From Mesorhizobium sp. M9A.F.Ca.ET.002.03.1.2 (lineage in GTDB: Bacteria; Pseudomonadota; Alphaproteobacteria; Rhizobiales; Rhizobiaceae), in the NCBI RefSeq assembly GCF_003952365.1, contig NZ_CP034443.1, positions 62,001 to 126,000 of the forward strand: DNA of 64,000 nt, in the 5' to 3' direction. The notes beneath the pieces were generated by a model that saw nothing but the letters and a program-made list of their open reading frames with translations, ran no database searches and was not told where the DNA came from. A program made the translations under genes and the position numbers. Position 1 is the first letter of the stretch. The number at the start of each line of letters is the position of its first letter. Shown in pieces: positions 55,618 to 63,096 of the stretch.

Positions 55618-55630
55618 TGGGGAGCTCCGC

Positions 55631-57499
55631 TCAAGTCTCAACCATATCGATCGGATCGATTCCCGCCATCGCTTTCTTGAGGCGCGAACGCGCTGCGTCG
55701 GAAGCGAGAAACGCGGGTTCGAGGCGCGGCGCCCGCAGCAAGCCGCGCGCATTGAGTTCCTGGATCGCGCTAAAATGCGAGGCGGAGATCTTGCCGATCC
55801 AGAACGGCGTGAGGCTGCCGCCGTTTTTCAGATGATCGAGGACTTGCGCCACGCCGCGTAGATAGATAGCGTCTTTTGCAAGGCCGCCACCTCGAAAGAC
55901 GCGCAGAACGACGTTGAAGGCGCTGCGATCATCGATACCGAAATCCCCATGGAGAATGCGGAAGGTTTCCTCGAACGTTGCGCCGTCGAGCATTGCCCGA
56001 CACGCAAGGACCCTGGCCGCGATCAGCCGCAGCCGCGCTGCGGTCATGCCGCCGACCAGATATTCCGCCAGCACCGCCAGTCCCTCCTGCATGCCCTCGT
56101 AGCCGGCGAGCCCGCTGCGGAAGATGGCGAGCCCCTGCGCGTCGCCGTTGAAATAGGTCAGCAGATGAACACCGATCTCATGACTGAGCAGCGCGGTCAG
56201 ACGCCCCGATGGGAGGTTGGTATCGCGCGAAACCAGCAGCTGGTTTCGGGAGACGAGGAGGCCGGCAGGCAGGTCGCCGCGGATCTCCACGGAAGCGTCG
56301 AAATCGGAGTAGGTGGCACGGTATCCGGCGATCATGTCTCGCGCGGCCGCGGCGACAGCGTCGGCGCCTAGGCCCCCCTGCTGGACCGCCGACGCACCGC
56401 GAGGCGTCTTTTCAAGAATGATGTGTGCCCTCGCCGCCAGGTTCGGTTCGACGCTGCCATAGAGTGCTCGTCCGAGTTCGACGAAACTGGGGGTTTCGCG
56501 TGCCGCGAGCATCGACAGCTGGAGATCGAGTTCCTGCTGCTTTTCGGAAAGCAGTTTGGTCAGCAGCGGATCTTCCAGATGATCGAGCGAGATCGAATAG
56601 AGCTTCCGCTTTTGGGCGGCGACCTCGAACTCGAGCGGCCTGTAGAGCAGTCTGGGCACATGCTCGAAGCTGCCTGCCCGGAATTCCCGCCAGGCTGGTT
56701 CGGCGTTGATCGGTGTGACGGCAAGCAGAAAATCGAATGTCGACGCGACGCTGTCGATTGCCCGGTCGGCCCGCACGACAGCGTCGATGTAGGCTCGCCG
56801 CCCCAGCGAACGATGGGTTGCCGGCTGTTCCAGCTTTGATGCCTTCAGAAAGGCGCTGACGGCCTGAAGCGCGGAATCCACCATGTTGGCGACGATAAGG
56901 TCTCGCAATTCAGGATAGACGCGCTCCGTGCCGGGCACCCTGTAGATCGGCGCGAAGCGCACCGTAAGGCCCGCCACATCACCGAGATCATCCGAAAGCC
57001 GTGCTTGGGCGCGTGTCGTGGGATTAAATTCTTCCACGCGGGGCGTGCGGTACTTTGCTTCGCGTCCGGATGCGGCGGCGGCAAAGCGCTTGAGCGCCGC
57101 CTTCTCCGCCGCCGTGTCGCCGCTGGCCAGTGCAATCTCGAAAGGCGGCAGAAACGGTACGTCCTCGGTCAGGAACCGGTCTTCGGCCAACTCACCGATG
57201 TCGAGCACGAGGAATGCGCCGCAATGCTCGCGCATCCTTCGCGCCACCAACCGCGCAACCACGCCGGCGAAGCCGATATCGGCCACGATCAGATAGGATG
57301 CGTTGGCGGAGACAACGTGGAACGCCGCATCCTGATGCGACCCGGCATGGACGCAGAGAAAGGGCAGCGGCCGATCGATGTGCAAGCGGTTGCCGTCGCC
57401 GAACTCGCGGCGGATCGGCTTGCCGTCCCGCAAGAGCCCGTCCAGGTCCGCCTCGATGTCGGTCAGCGGAGACGCAGCCTCAATCAGTTTCGGCTTCAT
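55631..57499 (-). CDS. DUF1704 / QEGLA-motif metallopeptidase-like protein
   Basis: A 622-residue protein of the 'flavohemoglobin expression-modulating QEGLA motif' family. The zinc motif HExxxH appears as HEIGVH at 440-445 and GYEGMQEGLA follows at 466-475, supplying a further glutamate. From memory, the eukaryotic tubulin tyrosine carboxypeptidase MATCAP belongs to the same DUF1704 family, so a carboxypeptidase-like activity is a fair inference. The first 200 residues are a separate domain (FLCVHAGSHQDAAFHV). Its ATG overlaps the stop of the upstream amidohydrolase gene as ATGA. Confidence 0.88.
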   Translation of the reverse strand: MKPKLIEAASPLTDIEADLDGLLRDGKPIRREFGDGNRLHIDRPLPFLCVHAGSHQDAAFHVVSANASYLIVADIGFAGVVARLVARRMREHCGAFLVLDIGELAEDRFLTEDVPFLPPFEIALASGDTAAEKAALKRFAAAASGREAKYRTPRVEEFNPTTRAQARLSDDLGDVAGLTVRFAPIYRVPGTERVYPELRDLIVANMVDSALQAVSAFLKASKLEQPATHRSLGRRAYIDAVVRADRAIDSVASTFDFLLAVTPINAEPAWREFRAGSFEHVPRLLYRPLEFEVAAQKRKLYSISLDHLEDPLLTKLLSEKQQELDLQLSMLAARETPSFVELGRALYGSVEPNLAARAHIILEKTPRGASAVQQGGLGADAVAAAARDMIAGYRATYSDFDASVEIRGDLPAGLLVSRNQLLVSRDTNLPSGRLTALLSHEIGVHLLTYFNGDAQGLAIFRSGLAGYEGMQEGLAVLAEYLVGGMTAARLRLIAARVLACRAMLDGATFEETFRILHGDFGIDDRSAFNVVLRVFRGGGLAKDAIYLRGVAQVLDHLKNGGSLTPFWIGKISASHFSAIQELNARGLLRAPRLEPAFLASDAARSRLKKAMAGIDPIDMVET

Positions 57500-58317
57500 G
57501 TCATGCCCCGCAGCGCGGCCTCGAGAACAGGCACCGTGGACGCCAGCATGGCGCGCAGCCGTTCGATTGCCGCCCAGTCGGGGTCGCCGCTCCATTCGTC
57601 CATGAAGATCTTCTTGAACTCGACCGCGATGGCACAGCCGGTCTCGGGGAAATTGGCATGGACGAAACGGGTCTGTTCGCCCTTCCCCTGGAAAGACACA
57701 TTCTCGCGCACGTCGATCAGCTCGCCGTTGAAACGCTGGCCGCGCAGCGCCTCCATGAAGGCGTCGACGGCCGCCGCCCAGCGCGCGCGGTCCATCGAGG
57801 ATGTGCCGATATTGATGTCGGGCGCGACATCTTGCGACGCAGGCACTGCTTTCGGCCCTTGGCGCCGGTGGTTGTAGCTATGGACGTCGACAAGGACGAA
57901 CCTGCCGAAACGCTTCTCGACATCGGCCAGCACTCGCTTGAGCTCGCCGTAGAATGCGTCGTGAAAGGCGAGAGACTCGTTCACAATGTCCTCGGCCGGA
58001 GGCTCTCGCCATACGTTCAGACCCCAGGACTGGTCCGGCGACCGATAGACCGCAGCCTCGCGCGCGCGGTTCAGATCGACTTGAAAGCGCGATCTGTGAA
58101 CGATGATCTGGGTTGGAAAATCGGCGATAAAGTGCTCGGTGAAGGGGTCCTCCTCCCGCAGCCGGTCAGGGTCGGCGATGCACAGGAGCGATTGGCAAGC
58201 GCGTCCGACGTCGGAACCGCTGTGGATCGCCGTGCCAATGACGGGGGAATCACCGAGCTTGATTGTCCAGCCTGCCGGTGACCCGCCCGGAGCATTGTTG
58301 AAAGTGGTCTTGTTCAC
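57496..58317 (-). CDS. N-formylglutamate amidohydrolase-like protein
   Basis: A 273-residue member of the FGase family, metal-dependent amidohydrolases with an M14-like fold. Visible motifs are GTAIHSGSDVG near residue 27-37, FIVDFPTQ-like (FIADFPTQIIVHRSRFQVDLNR), VDVHSYNHRR near 143 and VEFKKIFMDEW near 233; the H/E/H ligands are in these. True HutG-type enzymes release formate from N-formylglutamate, but no hut genes are near. It is the first gene of the operon with DUF1704 and ATP-grasp. The start is GTG at 58317. Confidence 0.85.
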   Translation of the reverse strand: MNKTTFNNAPGGSPAGWTIKLGDSPVIGTAIHSGSDVGRACQSLLCIADPDRLREEDPFTEHFIADFPTQIIVHRSRFQVDLNRAREAAVYRSPDQSWGLNVWREPPAEDIVNESLAFHDAFYGELKRVLADVEKRFGRFVLVDVHSYNHRRQGPKAVPASQDVAPDINIGTSSMDRARWAAAVDAFMEALRGQRFNGELIDVRENVSFQGKGEQTRFVHANFPETGCAIAVEFKKIFMDEWSGDPDWAAIERLRAMLASTVPVLEAALRGMT

Positions 58318-58547
58318 GATCCACCGAAATGCACGGAGGGGGCGGGCGGTTCCGGTTCATCGCACGAGCCTGGCGCCCTGCGAATGGGGCCAGCACCATG
58401 CGGACGGGCTGAACGAGCTGGATCGTGCAGCCGATTGCGTCGTCGGGCCAAAACAGGCACAGAACATGCAACCGGCTTCCAGAAATTGAAAAAGGGCGAC
58501 GCAAGCGCCGCCCCGGATCCTTGGGAGGATGATTTCGAACCGGCGGT

Positions 58548-59153
58548 TCAGGCCGCCTTGACTTCTTCATTGATCGCGTCGGCCTGACGCGCTGCCTTCA
58601 ATGCCTTCGCCCACCACGCGACGTCGTTGATGAGGGCGGTGGCAGACTGGTTCAGGTGCTCGATCTCGTCGAGCTTCTTTTCGCCTTGCCTGACGGCGAG
58701 GAAGTCGCCCCACGAAATGTGGACGGCGGACTTGACCGGCGCCATCTGCAACTCGACGGCATGCATCCGGAGCTGCTCGACGGCACGCGCGCCGCCGACG
58801 GCGCCATAGCCGACGAAGCCGGCCGGCTTCTTGTTCCATTCGTTGGCGGCGTAGTCGATGGCGTTCTTCAGCACCGCCGTCGGGCCATGATTGTATTCGG
58901 CGGCGGTGAAGATGAAGCCATCGAACTCGGCGACCTTCTTCTGCCAGCGCAGCGCCACTTCGTTCTGCGACGGCACCCAGGCGGACGATGCGACCTCGTC
59001 GAAGAACGGCATCGGGAAGTCGCGCAGGTCGACCACTTCCACGTCGATGTCGGCGTGTGACTTGGCGATCTTGGCGATCCATCCGGCGGGGATGTCGGCG
59101 AAGCGCGCGGCGCGGGTCGAACCGATGACGATGGCGATTTTGGGTTTGGACAT
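58548..59153 (-). CDS. NADPH-dependent FMN reductase family protein
   Basis: A 201-residue flavodoxin-like reductase. The FMN phosphate loop is IVIGSTRAARFADIPAGW near residues 7-25, and FTAAEYNHGPTAVLKNAIDY near 78-97 is the second family motif. It would reduce flavin or quinone with NAD(P)H. It is divergent from an HxlR regulator, with a perfect palindrome in the short spacer. Residues 67-166 are duplicated as a fragment at 54078-54378. A C-terminal helical tail (AWWAKALKAARQADAINEEVKAA) extends past the fold. Confidence 0.9.
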   Translation of the reverse strand: MSKPKIAIVIGSTRAARFADIPAGWIAKIAKSHADIDVEVVDLRDFPMPFFDEVASSAWVPSQNEVALRWQKKVAEFDGFIFTAAEYNHGPTAVLKNAIDYAANEWNKKPAGFVGYGAVGGARAVEQLRMHAVELQMAPVKSAVHISWGDFLAVRQGEKKLDEIEHLNQSATALINDVAWWAKALKAARQADAINEEVKAA

Positions 59154-59181
59154 AGAGGGGCTCTCCTTTAGGCAAATTTCT

Positions 59182-59198
59182 GGTATCGTTTGGATACC
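59182..59198. promoter_or_regulatory. Perfect palindrome GGTATC-N5-GATACC (HxlR operator)
   Basis: It sits in the 53-base divergent spacer between the reductase and hxlR-like genes, 9 bases before the latter's start. A lone GATACC half-site recurs at about 59246. HxlR/YodB-type regulators bind such short inverted repeats. Confidence 0.65.
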
Positions 59199-59206
59199 TG
59201 AGCTAT

Positions 59207-59614
59207 ATGAGTGACTACGCGCACGAGGCGCAAGGAGGCACCTTTTTGATACCAAGGCACCCGCACCGCACCGAGGACTGCCGCGCCATCTCGGAAATCC
59301 TGCAGCGCGTCGGCGACAAATGGACGGTGCTCGTCGTCGGCAAGCTCGGCGACGGGTCGATGCGTTTCAACGAATTGCGCAGTGCCGTCGGCGGCATCTC
59401 GCAAAAGATGCTGACCACCACCTTGCGCGGGCTGGAGCGCGACGGCTTCGTCACCCGCACCGTGTTCCCGACCATCCCGCCGCGCGTCGACTATGAGCTG
59501 ACCGATCTGGGCTACGAGCTTCTGGTGCCGGTCGGCGCACTCGGCGAGTGGGCGCGCAAGAACACCGAACGGGTCAAGGTGGCACGCGAAAAATTCGACA
59601 GTATGCACGCTTGA
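59207..59614 (+). CDS. HxlR-family transcriptional regulator
   Basis: A 135-residue winged-helix protein. The N-terminal C (EDCRAISEILQRVGDKWTVLVVGKLGDG) with its following helix is the family signature, and MRFNELRSAVGGISQKMLTTTLRGLERDGFVTR is the DNA-binding part. The conserved Cys at about residue 25 is the thiol switch in YodB/HypR-type members, which sense quinones or oxidants. Divergent from the FMN reductase, it most likely controls it in response to electrophiles. Confidence 0.88.
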   Translation: MSDYAHEAQGGTFLIPRHPHRTEDCRAISEILQRVGDKWTVLVVGKLGDGSMRFNELRSAVGGISQKMLTTTLRGLERDGFVTRTVFPTIPPRVDYELTDLGYELLVPVGALGEWARKNTERVKVAREKFDSMHA

Positions 59615-59662
59615 AACCCTTGATTTGCAAGGGTTCAGGGCAGCACGGGAGTTTTGACGTGT

Positions 59663-59924
59663 CGGATGTGCTTGCGTTGACGAACCGCATGCCTTGGCGA
59701 TTAGCGCAGACGCCCATCGCTTCGTCATCCTGGGGCGAAGCAAGGAGCGAAGCGACGCGGCGCAGACCCCAGGATCCATGCCGCGACTTCAGAGCGCTGC
59801 TGCGGTGCAGAATTCTGTTCCGCTGCACTCTTCGGCTAAGGTTACGGCATGGATCCCAGGGTCTGCGCGACGGAGCTTCGCTCCTGCTTCGCCCTGGGAT
59901 GACGAAGTTGGGGAGGCTTCGGCC
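59663..59924. repeat. Palindromic intergenic element, full copy
   Basis: The core 59723-59904 is a long inverted repeat: CGTCATCCTGGGGCGAAGC ... GCTTCGCCCTGGGATGACG, with inner arms GGATCCATGCCG and CGGCATGGATCC. It is flanked by GCTTGCGTTGACG and CGAAGTTGGGG. A shortened copy lies at 60625-60753. The 59615-60059 gap holds nothing else that I can identify. Confidence 0.85.
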
Positions 59925-60059
59925 AATCTCGAATGTCTGTGATGGTCCACCAACACGAACGATGACATCTTGGCTGCCAACAGGCCTGCAACCCGTCAAA
60001 TCCCTGTGCAAAGCTACTAGGGACGGAAAGTCAATTCAGGACCTCGGAAACCGGGCCAG

Positions 60060-60455
60060 TCAGCCCTCCGCCGGAATCGCTTTCGGCCTGCCTTCGCTGT
60101 CCAGCGCCACCATGACGAAGTCGGCGTGGGTGACCTTCTCCATCAGGTCGGAGAGGTAGCGTTGCGCCCAGGCCTCGACCTTGAGCGTCATCGAGGTGCG
60201 GCCGACGCGCTCGACATGCGTATAGATGCACAGCGTGTCGCCGACCTTCATCGGCTTGGCGAACGACATTTCCTTCACCGCCGCCGTCACCACGCGGCCC
60301 TTGGCGCGCTCGGCGGCGCGGATGCCGCAGGCAAGGTCCATCTGCGCCATCACCCAGCCGCCGAAGATATCGCCCGCCGCATTGGCGTCCGAAGGCATGG
60401 CCAGCGTCCTGAGCGTCAGATCGCCGATCGGCCGTCCATCCGCGTAATGCACCAT
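60060..60455 (-). CDS. Acyl-CoA thioesterase (YciA-like hot-dog)
   Basis: A 131-residue thioesterase of the YciA/acyl-CoA hydrolase group. LAMPSDANAAGDIFGGWVMAQMDLACGI is the signature, with the catalytic Asp in GDIFGGW near residue 28 and Asn at 25. VVTAAVKEMSFAKPMKVGD and MTLKVEAWAQ complete the fold. It hydrolyses a range of acyl-CoAs. It is transcribed alone between two repeat copies. Confidence 0.9.
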   Translation of the reverse strand: MVHYADGRPIGDLTLRTLAMPSDANAAGDIFGGWVMAQMDLACGIRAAERAKGRVVTAAVKEMSFAKPMKVGDTLCIYTHVERVGRTSMTLKVEAWAQRYLSDLMEKVTHADFVMVALDSEGRPKAIPAEG

Positions 60456-60624
60456 GCGCCAAATCCCTTCGAGATCGGTAGTCCTGATCCCGTACCGTTA
60501 TGGCACCAATGCGTCAACGCGCCGCCAGCCGGGTGATGGCGGGGTTTGAAATTCGGCCAGGGGTGGGGAACTGACCTTCCTTGCCCGGTATCGCATTAGT
60601 TCCTCGGCATGGAATTTGACGACC

Positions 60625-60753
60625 GGATGGGCTTGCGTTGACGGATGCCTTGGCGATTAGCGGAAACGCCCGTCGCTTCGTCATCAACTCTGAGGAATGG
60701 TAGCGTCTCGGAGCCTTGCGTTTAGGGTGATGACGAGGTTGGGGGCTTCGGCC
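60625..60753. repeat. Palindromic intergenic element, internally deleted copy
   Basis: It has the same ends as the element at 59663-59924 (GGCTTGCGTTGACG, TTGGCGATTAGCG, CGCTTCGTCATC at the left; GATGACGAGGTTGGGGGCTTCGGCC at the right) but lacks the palindromic core. It fills much of the 60456-60887 gap, in which I see no gene. Confidence 0.75.
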
Positions 60754-60887
60754 GTTATGACGTCCACCGCAATTGCCTGGTGGTGAACGCTGGTTGTCGG
60801 GGAGCACATCGGCATTATCTTGATGACAATGTGGGAGGACAGCCTCATGCCCGGCAAGCGGGAGAAATACTGAGATCGGAGGAGACG

Positions 60888-61316
60888 ATGCCAGGCGTTG
60901 AAGCCGCGATCAGGGAACTGCTGGAGAATAGATCGGCTGCCATGGCCGCCAAGGACATCGAGTGGCTTATGTCCCTTTACGCCGACGACATAGCCTATTT
61001 CGACCTCGTGCCGCCGCTTCGTTATGTGGGATCCAACGCCCTTCGCGAGCGGTTCCTGGATTGGTTTCCCCGCTGGTCTGGTCCGATTGGCCAGGAGCTT
61101 GGCCAACTGGATGTTGCAGCCGGCGACGCGGTTGCCGCCGCATGGATGCTTATCCGAGCGCATGGCACGCTGAAAACCGGCGCGAATGTCGACTACTGGG
61201 TGCGCGTGAGCAATGCATTTCGTCGATCTGGAGACAGATGGACCATCACGCACGAGCACGTTTCCCTCCCCGTCGACATGCGGAGCGGGACAGCAGTCCT
61301 GGACTTGACCCCATAG
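60888..61316 (+). CDS. SnoaL/ketosteroid isomerase-like protein
   Basis: A 142-residue NTF2-like protein. AAIRELLENRSAAMAAKDIEWLMSLYADDIAYFDLVPPLRYVG is the typical helix-helix-strand start of SnoaL-like domains; DYWVRVSNAFRRSGDRWTITHEHVSLP closes the cone-shaped barrel. Such proteins bind small hydrophobic ligands or are isomerases/hydrolases; the ligand is unknown. The start at 60888 follows GGAGGAG. Confidence 0.8.
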   Translation: MPGVEAAIRELLENRSAAMAAKDIEWLMSLYADDIAYFDLVPPLRYVGSNALRERFLDWFPRWSGPIGQELGQLDVAAGDAVAAAWMLIRAHGTLKTGANVDYWVRVSNAFRRSGDRWTITHEHVSLPVDMRSGTAVLDLTP

Positions 61317-61479
61317 CGTCGCTGGAACGACGTTCGAGAGAGGATTTTGATGTCGTTTCTACACGCCTGGACTTGAGGGCCAGTCGCTTTTTTCACAAGG
61401 GATGCCGGAAGGCTCAGTGACGTCAGAGGCGTGCGCCGTCTAGGGTAGAACCAGAATTCCGGAGCCGGCCGCATCCACC

Positions 61480-63096
61480 ATGCAGACCTATGATTTCATC
61501 GTCGTCGGCTCCGGCTCGGCCGGCTCGGTTCTGGCCGAAAGACTGTCGGCCTCGGGCCGCTTCTCGGTCCTGGTGCTCGAAGCCGGCGGCACCGACCGCC
61601 GCTTCTACGTGCAGATGCCGCTAGGCTACGGCAAGACCTTCTTCGACCCTGCGGTCAACTGGAACTACAAGGCCGAGCCGGACCCGGGGCTCAGCAACAA
61701 TGTCGACCACTGGCCGCGCGGCAAACTGCTCGGCGGCTCCAGTTCGATCAACGCCATGGTCTGGATCCGGGGCGCGCGCGAGGATTTCGACGCCTGGGCG
61801 GCGGCCGGCAACCCCGGCTGGGGTTTTGACGATCTCCTGCCCGCCTTCAAGGCGCTCGAGGACAATGAAGCCGGAGCCGACCGCTGGCGCGGTGTCGGCG
61901 GTCCGTTGCACATCACCGACTGCTCGAACGCCGTCCACCCGCTGACCAAGCTCTATCTCGCGGCCGCCACCCAGGCCGGCCTGCCGCTCAACCCGGATTT
62001 CAACGGTGCGTCCCAGGAGGGCGTCGGCATATACCAGATCACCACCAGGAACGGCCGCCGCATGTCGGCCGCCCGCGCCTTCCTGCGTCCGGCGATGCAG
62101 CGAAAAAATGTCCGTGTCGAGATGAATGCGCTGGCGACCAGGGTCCTGTTCGAGGGCAAGCGCGCCGTCGGCATCGAATATCTGCAGAACGGCGAGACCA
62201 GGACCGCCCGCGCCGGCCGCGAAGTGATCCTGTCGGGCGGCTCGATCAATTCGCCGCAACTGCTCCAGCTCTCCGGCGTCGGTCCCTCGGCGCTGCTCGG
62301 CGCTCTCGGCATTCCCGTCATTCACGCCAACGAGAATGTCGGGGCGAACCTGCAGGACCATGTCGGCATCAACTACACGTTCAAGGGCAGGCTGCCGACG
62401 CTCAACCAGATCCTGCGCCCGTGGTGGGGCAAGCTCATGGTCGGCATGCAATACATGCTGATGCGCTCCGGCCCGCTGTCGCTGTCGATGAACAACGCCG
62501 GCGGCTTTTTCCGCACCGACCCGGCGCTTTCGCGGCCCAATATGCAGCTCTATTTCCAGGCGTTCTCGACCGTCATCCCCAAGAGCGGCGAGCGTCCGAT
62601 CCTGACGCCCGACCCGTGGCCGGGCTTTTCCATCGGCCTGTCGAACTGCCGTCCGTCGAGCCGTGGCGAGATCATGATCCGCTCGAAGAATCCGCGCGAC
62701 TATCCCCGGATCGTCGCCAACGCCTACTCGACCGAAGCGGATGTCGCCGAAATGCTGGCGGCAGTGAAGTTCGTTCGCAAGATCGCCTCGATGCCGGCAA
62801 TGGCCGACATCATCGAGGAAGAGGTTTTGCCTGGTCCATCGATCACCTCCGACGCCGATCTGATCCAGGATTTCAGGAAGCGCTCGGGCACCGTCTATCA
62901 CCCGGTCTCGACCTGCCGCATGGGGCCGGACGCCGCCCGCGCCGTCGTCGACCCACGCCTGCGAGTTCACGGGTTCGCCGGCTTGCGCGTCATCGACGCT
63001 TCGATCTTTCCCGATAATATCACCGGCAACACCAACGCCGCCGCGATCATGACCGGATGGAAGGGCGCGGAATTGGTTCTGGAGGATCAGAAATGA
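61480..63096 (+). CDS. GMC-family FAD oxidoreductase (choline dehydrogenase-like)
   Basis: A 538-residue flavoprotein. The FAD site is VVGSGSAGSVLAERLSASG at residues 7-25, GMC signature 1 is WPRGKLLGGSSSINAMVWIRG near 74-94, signature 2 is VILSGGSINSPQLLQLSGVG near 249-268, and the catalytic His pair lies in YHPVSTCRMG and GNTNAAAIMTG. It oxidises an alcohol, possibly a sugar or polyol. It overlaps the following enolase-superfamily gene by ATGA, suggesting a sugar or sugar-acid pathway. Confidence 0.93.
   Translation: MQTYDFIVVGSGSAGSVLAERLSASGRFSVLVLEAGGTDRRFYVQMPLGYGKTFFDPAVNWNYKAEPDPGLSNNVDHWPRGKLLGGSSSINAMVWIRGAREDFDAWAAAGNPGWGFDDLLPAFKALEDNEAGADRWRGVGGPLHITDCSNAVHPLTKLYLAAATQAGLPLNPDFNGASQEGVGIYQITTRNGRRMSAARAFLRPAMQRKNVRVEMNALATRVLFEGKRAVGIEYLQNGETRTARAGREVILSGGSINSPQLLQLSGVGPSALLGALGIPVIHANENVGANLQDHVGINYTFKGRLPTLNQILRPWWGKLMVGMQYMLMRSGPLSLSMNNAGGFFRTDPALSRPNMQLYFQAFSTVIPKSGERPILTPDPWPGFSIGLSNCRPSSRGEIMIRSKNPRDYPRIVANAYSTEADVAEMLAAVKFVRKIASMPAMADIIEEEVLPGPSITSDADLIQDFRKRSGTVYHPVSTCRMGPDAARAVVDPRLRVHGFAGLRVIDASIFPDNITGNTNAAAIMTGWKGAELVLEDQK

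Noticed and set aside
61621..62970. 449-codon open frame antisense to the GMC oxidoreductase
   Set aside because: Same reasoning: the sense strand carries every GMC motif, and the antisense product looks like a codon-bias artefact.
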